Shown: positions 21,401 to 33,797 of the stretch, in pieces
How positions within the stretch are numbered: the first letter of the stretch is position 1
How the letters are laid out: every line of letters starts with the position of its first letter
Assembly (NCBI RefSeq): GCF_900090045.1
Contig: NC_041781.1
Coordinates: 1,026,001-1,090,000 of the forward strand
Source of the DNA: Plasmodium malariae
Taxonomy: Eukaryota; Apicomplexa; Aconoidasida; Haemosporida; Plasmodiidae
Reading direction: 5' to 3'
Length of the DNA stretch: 64,000 nt
Made by a program: the position numbers and the translations under genes
Notes under the pieces: model-generated
Database searches by the model: none
What the model was told of the DNA's origin: nothing
What the model saw: the letters and a program-made list of their open reading frames with translations, nothing else

Positions 21401-21542
21401 TTATACACAGTACCTTCTTCTTAGTGAGGTTATTAAGGATGACCAAGACTATTACACTTGTACTAAAAGAACAAATTATGAAGAATCTACGGATAATCAT
21501 ACACTTGAGTTTGGAAAGAAACTGTACCTATTAAGCGCATAG
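18423..21542 (+). CDS. gammaGCS: Gamma-glutamylcysteine synthetase (glutamate-cysteine ligase)
   Basis: Single exon, 1039 residues. It joins glutamate to cysteine with ATP, the rate-limiting step of glutathione synthesis in the cytosol. The N-terminus (GTPLSWEE, about 8-15) and the acidic metal/glutamate site GDEIEYII (about 48-55) match eukaryotic heavy-subunit GCL. PEYSSFTIEGTPSVPF follows near 95-110, MFFGMSMCCQQ near 515-525, ETDTRWRVISNSVD near 562-575, and WRVEFRTPDIQ near 773-783. Charged insertions (about 160-315, 395-470 and 680-725) make it far longer than mammalian GCLC (637 residues), as is usual in Plasmodium. The start is fixed by the conserved N-terminus directly at the ATG. 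Confidence 0.96.
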   Translation: MGFLKIGTPLSWEEVQHVKSLIRLYGILQFVHTYKCNKDREDENIMFGDEIEYIIIRNDETLKESSALLCATDLIDEMMNLESVTDCQYGSHWTPEYSSFTIEGTPSVPFKFDINSSSFVEDCMRIRRSKLNNVLSAISGVRAVTLPCFPNSLLNNSLLMAKRINQENSKKKNERINKNDLVEPPAIENIHLKKIEKKNSENEKCANMHSEYKITFNDSNQIDMDENKSTHFVNSDITCQKNDDILMQDIYADEGECIHVEELKKEEKRDEKEGRNEEMKEHEQTMFINSLKEDSIFECELFKPENINNYSNSCLITDMVISPHARYITLTQNIRKRRGTKIISFNPIYMDIYTEQMDNWKLALDKSDNRLFKKIKKKYVLEDHLIWNKSMSNRKKREGNVHASGETTLDHLSASINEETTSKKELKIDEKKYNGSIVYGGMDTKQKDIDSYLNYKEKDEKENLMDIAMKNSLFSNIDDEEDYIYVYDRKFIEEYSEICKNPIKNYVYLDAMFFGMSMCCQQLTMSFPTIDDAKYVYDQLAVIAPLFLAITACTPYLGGYLTETDTRWRVISNSVDCRTEEELAYISKPRYSGISLYISDELPLKRNYYFYNDIDVVLDKNVYDKLRKENVDDYLSRHISSLFVRDPMVVFQGSYSEKDIISIEKRLDYHMSMPPNPQENKKKFDKIKKGKKRTTYTRMQKEKEDVVVDKNKNKKSNMNSIYLSDSFNFLEDYEEKVLSSHQHFENFQSTNWNSVRFKPPPILDNHFNGPSSIGWRVEFRTPDIQITDFENASVVTLIMVLSKFILKKRLNLYIPMSLLEENLFRSAHRDAIIKEKFYFRTNLNYDTTDNEIEEKTIYDIFFNEKNGIFFLCSKYVEEQYNEGALTQTAKNKIDEYIEFIKLRSCGKICTGAAYLRNFIMNHPSYEKNSYINSKINYDICKLIADIGKGLIIPQELLGVFVDPYKERIKSDLRQINESQYLKSLAYKFISGEDYTQYLLLSEVIKDDQDYYTCTKRTNYEESTDNHTLEFGKKLYLLSA

Positions 21543-21940
21543 CGCAGTTAGATGTTTAAGGCTATTAGGAGCATTACCCGTAAATAAAGGTCTATCATTT
21601 CTCTTTATTTTTCAGTCCAGCGTATATGTAGTTTTTGTGGCTTAATGGAGCCAAAATATATAATTATGTGTGCGCGTATATATGTATATTAATATGTGTA
21701 TGCAGAGTAATAAGTGTTTGTAGTAATATTTGTATGATATTGCTATATCCACGCGTACTTATGCGTACATGCTCAACGGATGCAAATGGAGAGACGGATA
21801 TGAAAGTGCTCCAAATATACCCCCAAACACATGCCAAGTGTGTTCAAGATGTGCGTCAAATGTATGCCATATGTACACCAAATTAACGCCAAATAATTTA
21901 CTTTTTAATTCTTTCCTAATAAAAAGACGTGAAAATGAAT

Positions 21941-21974
<34 letters not shown>

Positions 21975-22416
21975 TTTTTAAAATTATAAAATTAGTTATT
22001 TTTTCAATAAAAAATGAAAAGACATAAATAGTTCTTTCTTAAATCATAATTAAATATTTATATGCATAAAATACGCATAAATATAAATATATAAATATAT
22101 ATATATTTATATATATATATATATGTGGTGCATATGTATATGTGTGTGTAAAAAGGGGAAAAATGAGAACAGTTTGAAAAGAAAAAAAAAAAATTGTTTT
22201 TTTTTTTTTTTTTTTTTTGTATAAAGCTGGATTAAAATAAGAAGAGTCAAAATGGACTACATAGAATTGAACTCATCTGGTATATCCATTTTTACTTTTT
22301 GTTTTATACTTTCTTTAATGCCTTATTTTTTTATTTTTCCTTCTTCCTTCCTCCTGCTTTTGTTTTCTTTTTTTTCATTTTTCCTTGTTGGTGTGTGTGA
22401 CACCCAGACACATTTC
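21543..22416. other. Convergent spacer between gamma-GCS and NAP genes
   Basis: Holds the 3' flanks of both genes, poly(T) runs (21942-21971 and 22196-22218), and (TA)n near 22080-22125. No gene seen. Confidence 0.6.
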
Positions 22417-24186
22417 TCAATCATCGTTGTCTTCATCTCCTTCAACATCATCATCCTTATCATCGTCATCTTCATCATCTTCTTCATCCTCATCATCTTC
22501 ATCCTCCTCCTCATCATCATCATCAAATTCTTCGTCAAAATCTACATCGAAATCATCAAAATCTTCAAGTCCTAAATAATATGACAAAGGGTTATGCCAT
22601 ATTTCTCTTCTGATCAATTCACCAACATCTGGTTTATCTTGTAATTCTTCAGTTGTAAACCATTCAAATAAAGACCATTTGGGCATTTCATTATCTAAAT
22701 CTGATCGATTATTTGATACAGCTGCAATTGGATTTTTTCCTTCTTTCCATTTTATTCTTGTACATTCTACCACCTTTTCTTGATTGTTATCAAATGTTAC
22801 ATGCTTAACTAAAGTTAATGGTTCCATATATTCTTTTGCTTTTTCACTAAATGTAAACGTTATTTTGTATGAACCATTGTTATCCATATTATCTTTTAAG
22901 TCTAACTTAACTAAATGATTTAATATATCAATATCTTCAGGTACTATGTCACTTAATGCTGGATGTTTCCTTAACGTATTAGCCCAAAATCCAGGTACCT
23001 TTTGAATTATTTCATCTCTCTTTTCAAACATTGGCTTTTTTTTTTCATCGTACTGTTTCTGTATGTTCATTTGCTCATGCGCACATTTTATGTCTAGCTG
23101 TTCAATATCTTTTTGAACTGCAGGAACAGGGGAAAAATGGAAAGTACGCATGTTAAAAAAGAATATAAACACACATGGGAATGAAAATGTACATATATGC
23201 TGTTCTACCTACGTGATACAGCCAACTACTACATGTACTTATTCATTCATTCGTTCAATTATTCGTTCAATTATTCGTTCAGTTATGCAATTATTTTTTT
23301 GTGGGAAACTGAGCATACTGCACCGTTACACCAGCTTCTCTTCATAAATTATGTGCAATGTACATGTACACGCGAAATGACAATGCAATGAAGTAATACA
23401 AAAATATGTAAGTATATATACACACATATATACACACATATATACAAACATACATACACACATACAAACATACAAACATACATACACACATACAAACATA
23501 CATACACACACAATTTTGTATTTCTAGTTATGCATTTCCATTTATATTTTTTCATATCACTAATAACTATTTAATAAAAAAAAATTTTTTTCTTACTGTC
23601 TTCAAAATCTTTCATAAAAGGTACTAATGGATCATCATTGTCAATTTTGCTGTACAATAGGAGTGGAAAAGAAGACAACGTTATAAGTTTGGGAAGTTTG
23701 TATTAGTACATATACACATATGCACATATACGCATACACTCATATGCATGTATACGCTCACATGTATATATACACATATAATGTGCATTAAGCCAAGTGT
23801 ATATATGCATATGTATGGGAAAATATATATGCAACAAACAGAACAGTGCCCCTTTCGGAATTCGTGATATATATAATATAATGAAAAAATTATTTTTTTC
23901 TCTCTAATGATTTTTCTTTTCTTCGTGTATTCGTTATAATATTAAATATATATATGTTGACATATTTTTTGGAAAAAAAAAATATTTAATCAATTCATTT
24001 TTCTTTTTATATTTAAAACATCATATGTATAAGCTTCAAGAAGTAGCATATAAACGTTTTTTACATCCTTATCATGGATTAATTCTTTATATACACACGC
24101 ATATATGCACAAATAAACGTACAAATTATTACGTGCACGAATATGTATACATACACGCACGTAAATACTCTCATATGCATATAAAG

Positions 24187-24247
<61 letters not shown>

Positions 24248-24500
24248 TAGATAGATATATAGATATATAGATATAGATACATAAACATATATATCCATAT
24301 ATAAGTATGCGATTAATTATAACATTTATATGGATAAATAACAAATATATACATCTATAAGCATATATGTATATGAATATATGTACATGTATAAGTATAT
24401 ATGTATATATTTATATATATGTATGTACATATGTATGTGCTTACGTATGCTTGGGCTCTGTTGTGTTTTCAACGGAATTTTCTGAGCGATCTCTCTTCAT
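22417..24500 (-). CDS. NAPS: SET/NAP-family nucleosome assembly protein (NapS-like)
   Basis: Three exons on the minus strand: 24445-24500, 23597-23649 and 22417-23117. Phases 2 and 1 close exactly; 810 bases give 269 residues. From memory this equals the length of P. falciparum NapS. The protein binds histones H3/H4 or H2A/H2B and helps deposit them on DNA. Exon 1 is [18 protein letters not shown] plus part of a Thr codon. An N-terminal dimerisation helix follows (about residues 22-65), then the NAP earmuff fold with [13 protein letters not shown] and EWFTTEEL, then a Glu/Asp-only tail (about 205-269) typical of SET-type chaperones. The tail DNA is a GAT/GAA triplet run. Without the two small upstream exons the protein would lack its start; the open frame's own first Met lies in intron 2. 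Confidence 0.9.
24190..24275 (+). repeat. (TA)n / TAGA microsatellite in NAP intron 1
   Basis: Long TA dinucleotide array followed by TAGATAGA units, located inside the 795-base first intron of the NAP gene. Confidence 0.85.
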
Positions 24501-24553
24501 TTTTAGTTACTATATTCTTATGCTTTCATGTATATATAAATATATATATATAA

Positions 24554-24599
<46 letters not shown>

Positions 24600-27500
24600 T
24601 TATAAATAGTAAAATATGTTATTAAATTAAGGGAAAAGCTTTTAAATTTTATAATCACAAGGAGGGCTTTAAATTATATTGTTTAATAAAGAGAAATAGA
24701 ATCCTATTTTATTTTTTTTTATTTTTTATTTTTTTCGATTTTTTTCTTTATTGAACTTTGTTTTATGTTCGATAAATAAAGGAGTCGATTCCACTGCTTT
24801 AAAAAAAAAAAGGGAATTAAAAAATAAAAATTAATTTTAAAATTATAAAAATTATTTGCAGTACATGTATATGTACGTACGTTTGTACGTATGTATGTAT
24901 GTATGTAGGTATGTACGTATGTATATATAGATATATGCGTATATAGATATATGCATATGTATTTTTATAGGTATATACCTATGTATTTATATAGATATAT
25001 ACATATGTATTTATATAGGTATACAACTATGTATAAATGTATATAGGTATATACGTATTTATGTATGTTTGTAGGTATATGAGTACATATGAACATATCC
25101 ATGTGCATATAATATGCATAAGTAAATATGGTGAATGATCAGGTTCGCCATAATATTAAAAGAGCCATGTGAAAATACTGACATCTTATGTATAGCTTCC
25201 ACAAAACAAAAAAGTAGGTAGTAGCAATGATAGCAATAAAAAAAAAAAAAAATAAATAATAATAATATTAAATGGTATATTTTTACGCAATTATAATATA
25301 AAAAATACTCAGTTGTAATACAGATTTATAAAACTTTTTAACTTGGAATTATACAACTAATATTTTTATTTTCGTTTATTCATTCGAGTAATTATATACA
25401 TTCCTTTTTTAAAAACTTTGCATATATATTTAAATTACATGTATTTATATTACATATAAGTACATATGGTACATGTAATATGAACAAATCATATATATAA
25501 AATATATACAAGCAATATATTTATATATGTACGTGTACTTATAATATATTGTTTTATATTTCATTGCGTGCGACGGCGCTCATTTTTTATAGCTTCTTTC
25601 CTTTGAATTGAGAAATAAAAAATGACTATATTTTTAAACATAATCTACATATTACATATATGTACATATACGTTCATATACATGTGTAAGCACATACATA
25701 AATATATACATATTTATAAGTACAGAAGTTCCATTATTGTGTACATATACATATATATATATATCATAATATCATTTTCATGTTTGTACTTACATATATT
25801 TTATTTATATTGTACATAATTTCTTTAAATTCTCATGATACATAATAATAAGATAATAACAGGAAATATTAACTTTTTTCAGTATTTAATCTGAGGACCT
25901 ATTTATTTCCTACAAGTTTTTGCATAACAATTTTAGAAGGACTAGAGATGAAACGCAAATATTTATTGCTGCCTTAAATTTTGTAGTTCTATATAATTTC
26001 AAACTTAAACTCATACTCTTCTGGGCTTCCTTATTATTATTACTATTATTTTTACATATTCATATGTATATGTATATGTATATACATATAGTGGTATGTG
26101 TAATGATGGGTGTTCATGCGATAAGATAGTATTGTGTAATATTTCATACGAAATATAAAATAACATAAATATAGGAGCACAAACGTATTAGCTGTTTAAT
26201 AATAAAATGTAAAAATCATCCATATAATATTTTCATGCCATTTAATTCTAGTTATAATAGGTATGTACTTTCCACTTGAATATAATAATTTATGTAATAA
26301 ATGTATATGAGTAGCAAGGAAAGGAGTATATATAACGTTATCATATATTAAATATGGAGTTAATTATAATATTCTACTTAAATGTATGTGGAAAATATTA
26401 TGTTTTCAAATAATTATATATCTACACTCTTATGAAAAAAATATTTGCAAAAGAGTAACATGGTTAATTTTTTTTTTAATTTTTTTTTTTTTATTTTTAC
26501 CTTTTTGTTTTACCATATGGCAGTTCTTATGTACGTATTGTACATATATACATATAAACATATATGTTTATAATTAAGCTTATACGTATGCTTATATATG
26601 TATATATACATTTATGCATATGTTTACTCCATCAACTTGCTTAAATTATTTGTAAGAAAGCAATTTATTTTTTTCTTCTCTCCTTTTAACACTCTATTAT
26701 ATTTATACACGTACATAAAATTAGAAAATTTTTAGGTATTACACAAATTGCTATATGATAATCTTCGTTAACGCCAATAAATATTTTTGCAAATCTTATA
26801 TCAATTCTATGCTGTCCACATATGTACATATGAGAGCACACATTTGATACCTAATGTTATCTCTTTTTTTAATATTTGTTATATTCGTTATCACAATAAA
26901 ATAATAAAATGCATTTTGTAGAAAATAGGAAAATTATATCATTCCTATGTGTATTATTTTAATATTATAAAAAAAAAAAAAAAAAATTTCTTTCCTTTTT
27001 ATTTTACTATTTTTTTTTTTTTTTTAATATTATTATTTTACTCACTTATTCAACCTTTTTTTGAAAAGAAATTCCTTATAGCTAACTTTTCATAGGGGAA
27101 AACGAAAAAAAAAAAAAAAATATATTCCTATAATATTTTTCCATCCAATGGCGTCTTATTATATATAAAAGGAAAAAGCTTTAAATGAAGAAAAAATAAT
27201 AATAAAAAAAAAAATCAATGCGGATGTATTCGCCTTTTCTTTTTCTTAATGAAACTAAAGCGTGCTATTATATATATATATATAATACGTTATTTTTAAT
27301 TTTCTCACATAATGGAAATTATATTTTATCTTTAAGTACTAATTATTACAAATATACAGCTGAATAAATGTACAGAGAAGCTCTTGTAATTCTGCTTATA
27401 TAGCACATTTTTGTTACCTGTATTACTCATACATATACATATTTATATCATACCAATATATTATGTGATACATAATTATAAACACAATAAAGCCATTCCT

Positions 27501-28453
27501 TGCTGTCGTAAATGCTTAAATATGTCCATTTAACATTTTCAAAATTTACCCCCAAATTACTAACAGCACACACCATAACTTCTATTAACTCTAAAAGTTT
27601 ATTCCATTTTATGCAGAACGGAATATTAATAAAATTATATTTGCTTGTTTGTTCCTCCCGCGGTAGTTAAAATAAGGGAAATTTAAATTTTGACCCTCAA
27701 CCATACTAAAATAAGCTTAATAATTTTTTAAAACTAACTCAATGTACTAACTCTGTTTTAAGGTAACGCTTATTATGGACATGTGTTACTTATTCAGGGG
27801 ATATGTTAAAAAAATATAAACCCATACATATACGGTATATGTGTATGCATACGCTACATACATGAGTATATATATATATATATTATACATACAGGAATAT
27901 ATATACACCTGTCCTACTGTATATACTTCCAGCCACATAAACTTGGCTTCAGTTTTGCGGTAAAAACCAGCTACACGGTATACGTAACAATTACTCAAGT
28001 AACAGCCATCCTATTCATGTACTAACTTAAAAACAAATGTTAAAATACTGTGTAATTACTATAAATTATAAAAATTGTAAATGGTACTAAAAAAAAAAGG
28101 AAGAAAATATTAAATTTATATTTAAATACATTTTTGAATAATTTTCGTATATTATTATTATACTTTAGTATATTAACGTAAAATACAAAAAAAAATTTCT
28201 TTTTTTTTTTTTTTTTAAACCTGCAAAGGGAACATTAACATAAATTAATTTTTACACTTAAATATAATAATATTATCTTAACGAAATTAATATTCATATT
28301 AAAGGATTATATATTATATATTATATATATTATATATTCCTTGTCAGTCCTTCATCTTTTGCCGTTATGTATATGTGTATGTAGGTAATATTTCGTGAGA
28401 CTGCATTGAATGCTTTTTTTTTTGTTTTTATCCATATATATATTTTCTTAAAG

Positions 28454-28484
<31 letters not shown>

Positions 28485-30129
28485 TTCATGCATACACCAT
28501 GTCAAGAATTAAAATTAATAATTCATCAAAATTATTTTGAAAAATGCTTCAGTTTTATTGTTATTATATTTTATATATTTGTTTTATTTATTTATTTTAT
28601 ATATTAGTTTTAAATTTATAATGATTAATTGGTATTTTAATTAATGTATATTTTAATTTTGATTAAAGTACAATTCATACGTTAATTTGTTATAAGTTAA
28701 ATTCAGTATATATTTTCGTACAACGAAAGCGGGGAAACAAGCAAATTTGCCAGGAGGAAAGAAAAATAAAAAAATATGTACACAGTATATATATATATAT
28801 ATATAAATGTTATATATAAATATATATAAATATTATATATATATTATATATACATCGTTTTGTGTATATATACATACACGTATATATAATTATACTATTC
28901 ACTTAACAAATACTGTTATAACATACACGAGCAATCGTTTTTTACGTTATACTTGATGATTGAAAAGAATTGTTTTGATATACGTAAACTTTTAAATAAT
29001 GACCGCTAAATTATAATAATATAAATTTTAGCCAATGAATTTGACTAAAATAAAGTTCAGCTTTTATTACTAAAATATAATATACCAGAAAAAAAAATAT
29101 ATTAAATAAAATAATTTAAAATATAGGAAAATTCATTTTCTCTTAGAAATGCTAAACGAAATTATATTTCAAGTAGTTATATCTTCAGTTGGAGTTACTA
29201 TAGTCAATAGCGATAAAATAAAATTTCTTCAAAAATTCAGTTAGAACAACACTTGCATGGGCTTACGCGCTTACAACTAAGCATCCATACACACGCACAC
29301 ACATATATATATATATATATATTTGAATGTACATGTATATATATATTCATCCTACATTCGCATATCTGCTTTGTATATTTTGGTGCTCTGCTTTTTTTTT
29401 TTTTAATAAATATTGCCTGTACAGCGCATGTAAAATAAATGCGTTATATTTCACTTAGTGAGAACGAATATTTTAATTATTTAAACAAAATTTGAATTTC
29501 TTGTATATGTTAATGCATATTTTGTAAACTGTAAGTTATGTATGTGTATATATGTCTACATATGCGTACGCATAATTACCTATTTACGCTTATATGAATA
29601 AATGTAGCTCATCTTCAGGCAAACTGTGGGTTATAAAAATCATTGTTGTAATTTTATCCTGATCATAGCAATGAAATATTTTTTTTTTTTTTTTATGTTT
29701 TATGCATACCTGAGGATAAAGAGAGATTGCTTTTATGCTTAATTTTTAAATTTATTAATAAGATTAAATATATATACATTTATATTTATATGTACATATG
29801 TTCAACCCTTTGCGCTTTTATAGACCTGAAAACGCTATTATAAATTTTTATATCATTTTTTCGCATAAATGAATGTTCTCCTTTATTAACATAACAGCGA
29901 AGTTCCTGTTATAATGCATTTGTGCATACATATATATATATATTTATATTTATATATTTATCTATTTATTTATCTATTTATTTATCTATTTATTTATCTA
30001 TTTATTTATCTACCTATTTATTTATTTATTTATCTACCTATTTATTTATTTATTTACTTACTTTTTCGTACTTCTACATAGTAACACATATATGTACTTA
30101 TTCCCGATAATGAATAAAAAAAAATTTAA
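24501..30129. other. 5.6-kb divergent spacer between NAP (-) and DnaJ (+)
   Basis: The longest gene-free stretch here. Mostly AT-rich with (TA)n, GTAT/GTAC-rich repeats (24860-25090) and a TATTTATC repeat (29945-30060). Two patches of higher complexity deserve note. One, at 27448-28010, has exon-like open frames on the minus strand with matching splice signals (see findings). The other, at 29149-29239, could be a leader exon of the DnaJ gene. I cannot confirm a gene in either. Confidence 0.5.
29945..30060 (+). repeat. Short tandem repeat (TATTTATC, with TACC variants)
   Basis: About 14 copies of an 8-base word, shortly upstream of the DnaJ coding start. Confidence 0.8.
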
Positions 30130-31183
30130 ATGTTTTTCCTGTTTTTCTTTGTAGGGTATGCCATCTACGTATTAATATTGTCCTTTTTATTATATAAAGG
30201 AATTCCATGGAATAGGGAAAATTATTACACTTATTTAAATATCGCTCCAAATGCTACAAAACAAGAAATACAGACAGCTTATAGGCAGGCAGCTAAAATT
30301 TACCATCCCGTAAGATTAAAACATACCGCAGAAAATGAACAGATGGAAGGGGAAAAAAAAAAAAAAAAATTACAAAAAATATTTTATTAACCCCTAATAA
30401 TGTTGTGTGTGTATGTACTTGTGATCTACTGAGCGAATTATGTAAATTAATCTCAACATCATTTAACTGAATTTCTTAGGATAAAAATCCAGACGAATCT
30501 GCGAATACATCGTTTATAAAATTAAAACAAGCGTACGATATTTTGACGGACGATGTGCGAAGAAGCAATTACAATCGATTTGGGGATTATAAGAATGGTA
30601 GTATTAATATTTTTTCGCATTTTATTGTTATTCGATGTTTATACTAAAATATTTTGTTTTTGTTCTTGCTTTTGTTCTTGTTTTTGTTCTTATTTTTGTT
30701 CTTATTTTTGTTCTTATTTTTGTTCTTATTTTTGTTCTTATTTTTGTTCTTATTTTTGTTCTTATTTTTGTTCTTATTTTTGTTCTTATTTTTGTTCTTA
30801 TTTTTGTTCTTATTTTTGTTCTTATTTTTGTTCTTGTTTTTGTTCTTGTTTTTGTTCTTGCTTTTGTTCTTGTTTTTGTTCTTGTTTTTTTTTTTCTCCT
30901 TTTTATTTTATTTTATCATTAATATGTATGTATGCCAGTGTGTAAGTGTAATCTAGTATGATGTCGAACATTTGTATTTTTTATTTTTTTTATTTTTCCC
31001 CATTGTAAAGGAGAAGTAGACGACAATACAGCTACCATATTAATATGCCTTTCACTAGTTCAGCACACAATGTTTTTCATAATAGGATATTTTTTATCAT
31101 ATCCAAGAAAATTAGAATTTGCGAGGCAGGTACATTAATACTTGTTCCAGGAATAAAAAGATTGAAAAATCTTTTTTTGTTAC

Positions 31184-31228
<45 letters not shown>

Positions 31229-32113
31229 CCTTTTGTATTCCTTTTCATTTCTATTTTTTTATTTTTTTTTTTTAATTTGTTTACTTTTTTTTTTTTTTTT
31301 AACGCTTATTTTATGAAATATTAGACAAATTTATGAAACTTGTTACGTATGAAGAATATTGCATATGTTAATATTTTTTTCTGACTTTGAAATATATTAA
31401 TGGCACATGTATGCAAATTGTTTTTATATATAAATATATAATTTTTTTTTTTTTTTTTTTTAAAGATATTTTTAGTATACAATATAGCTAGTTTTTGTTT
31501 CGAGTTACAATTTCGATTTATAGAAGATGACACAACGTTCGATTGGTTGCCATCAATAGGATATCTTTTGCCATATGAAAAAATAAAATTACTTAGGATG
31601 CTATTTCCAGTGGTTTTTTTCATTAGTATATGTTCATCGGCATATACATATACAGATAGGAATGCTACGTTAATTTATTTAATGCGCTCCATTTTATCAA
31701 CAAACCGAATACTTGTTGAAAGATCAAATGATGTTGTTGATTCAACAAATTATTTAAAAACAAAAGGAGAAGGGTTGGTTAGAAAATTACAACAAATGAG
31801 AAAAAATGATATCTCTTCACAATTTAATTTAAAAGGTAATGTAAAGGATAACAAAGATGAAAAGAGTTGTTTAGAAAATGAAAAAAAAGATTCAAAAGAG
31901 AAAGAATCTGAAGAGAAATTACTTGAAAATGTACAGGAATTTTCATTAACCTTAGATTCACAGCAAATGAGTTTATTGGAAAAATGTTTTGAATTATTGA
32001 AAAATAGAAATTTGAATGAAAAAAAAAGTAAAAAAAAATCCTGGTTTGAGTTTTTTTCCATGCAAATGATATTTGGAATTATATTCGTATATATATGGCT
32101 TACATCGAAATAA
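30130..32113 (+). CDS. Membrane-anchored DnaJ (J-domain) protein, probably ER
   Basis: Exons 30130-30309, 30480-30597, 31011-31129 and 31466-32113; phases close and 1065 bases give 354 residues. It is a co-chaperone that would stimulate an Hsp70 through its J-domain. An N-terminal hydrophobic anchor (about 1-24) is followed by the J-domain, about 30-95. The HPD triad is split by intron 1: HP ends exon 1 and DKNPDE opens exon 2. Further membrane segments appear at about 105-130, 180-195 and close to the C-terminus (about 332-350), with a charged region between. No Gly/Phe or zinc domain, so type III/C. The 5' end is uncertain: ATG 30130 works, but the sequence before GGGTATGCC (30152) is also a perfect T-rich splice acceptor. 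A leader exon at 29149-29239 (starting MLNEIIFQ) would fit phase 1. Confidence 0.82.
30655..30893 (+). repeat. 12-bp minisatellite (TTATTTTTGTTC) in DnaJ intron 2
   Basis: About 19 copies with TTGT/TTGC variants at both edges. It fills most of the 413-base intron. All three sense frames stay open, so naive gene finders may call it coding; the flanking splice sites and phases show it is intron. Confidence 0.9.
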
Positions 32114-32643
32114 AAAAAAATATATAAAGGAAAGCGGGAAGATGATAAAATAACGAACTAAATATGTAGTAACAAAATGATCAACTAAAAAAAGTAATAT
32201 AGTAAGTAACCATAACGACATTGCAGTATAACAATATATAATAATAAAAGGAAAAAATAATAAAGCAATGTAGTAATATAATAATATAGTAACAAAAAAA
32301 ATGTATTTTTCTCAAATTCTTCGTACACTTCAAACTGTAAAACACTGAAGGAGGAGAGGACAGGGCTTATACATCCCGAATTAAGTAATTGTAAGCATTT
32401 CATATGGAAGGATGTACCATTGTAAAACATAAATGTTCGTGTTTATTTATATATGTATATGTATATATCCAGGTGCACATTATGGAACATAAGGCGAAAT
32501 ATTGTTAAATATCCCCCAACTTTATAGTTAAACTTCAAAAACCATTTTTTCGTTTGAATATGTACATAACTGTAACTAATATTTCTTTTTTGTTCTTGAT
32601 TTTGGAAAATGCTGAAAATTGCAAAAATATTGTAAAAAATAAG

Positions 32644-32674
<31 letters not shown>

Positions 32675-33797
32675 TGCTTTTTCTTTATTTGTAAACCCCA
32701 TTTTGTATTTTTACATGTACAAAAATATACCCACCTTGTCAATTTGGTGATAATATAATAATCAACATGCTATTTATTTTTAGTAATATATGTATATGTG
32801 TGTATGTATGTGTATATGTTTATATGTATATATATACATGTGTATTTTTACATTATGTCGGAACATTTAAAGACTCCCTATTTTTAAGTTAAACTATTAT
32901 AATGAATAGCATAAGATTTTTTTATTTTTTTTTAAATTAAAAGACAATATATAAAAGGAGAAATATATGGTTAATTTTTAAGGTAAATTTTTAAAGGGCA
33001 CTTATTTTACATATGAAAAAAGGAGGTATAATAATGAGACTGTAAACGTATTTGTGTAAAAAGCAAAATGTGCTACATTCATATTTTCTATGTGTATCTT
33101 TATTTATCTATCTATATAAAAACAGGTTAATAGGAATCGAAGGAGGAGCAATAACTATACTTTTGCTCTTACGTAAGCAAGGGTAAATCATATTACGCTC
33201 CACAAGGGTATACCCAAATGTGCTTAAAATTTCTCAAAAATCTTGAGAAACAGAGAAAAAAAAAAAAAAAAAAAAAAAAAATGATATGATATGATTTAAA
33301 ATGATATGATATGATTTAAAATGATATGATATGATATAAAAGGATTTATTATGAAATTAATAAAGTTTACGTAAGTGAACAAAATTGATCATTAGTGAAT
33401 ACTTAATATAAATTAAAAAAAAAAAATTGTACGAGAAAGTTATAATATAAGGAGTAAGAGAACTTTGTTATTTTGAGTATTAATTTTATATCACACACAA
33501 CACTTTATTTTTTGTCTTCAAGGAAAATAAATATTATGTACATATGTATGTATATAATTCCACCTGTACATAGGACTCTATACTGCGAAAAGCAAATAAC
33601 AATAAATAAATGTCAAGCACAGACCATAAGTGCAAAGAAAAAATTATAGGTAGAGATATAAGCTCAAGCATAGGCATGAGAGCTAGATTAATTGTAAGAA
33701 TATTTTCAGTCAGCCCACACTTGTACACAGTTTTGCGCTTGAAATGAAAAGTCTTTCCATTTGATATGCTTCATTTTTAAAAGGAATGGGTGTATCT
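32114..33797. other. Convergent spacer between DnaJ and PPPDE genes
   Basis: No gene recognised. Contains poly(A) runs, (TA)n, and a ATGATATGAT repeat at 33279-33343. A 64-codon hydrophobic open frame on the minus strand (33534-33728) has no ATG at its head and is doubtful. Confidence 0.55.
33279..33343 (+). repeat. Tandem repeat (ATGATATGATTTAAA)
   Basis: Three to four copies of a ~20-base unit next to a 28-base poly(A) run. Confidence 0.7.

Noticed and set aside
23990..24298. Minus-strand frame in NAP intron 1 ending in [18 protein letters not shown]
   Set aside because: The last 30 residues look protein-like, but the frame lies in an intron whose borders and phases fit the NAP protein without it; the rest is (TA)n.
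25870..26060. Exon-like + strand patch after a TTTTTTCAG acceptor in the NAP-DnaJ spacer
   Set aside because: Two different frames look equally plausible, and no partner exon or donor was found; treated as chance.
33534..33728. 64-codon hydrophobic minus-strand frame just after the PPPDE stop
   Set aside because: Begins with GTG, no ATG; the opposite strand is equally open; no splice link to the PPPDE gene.
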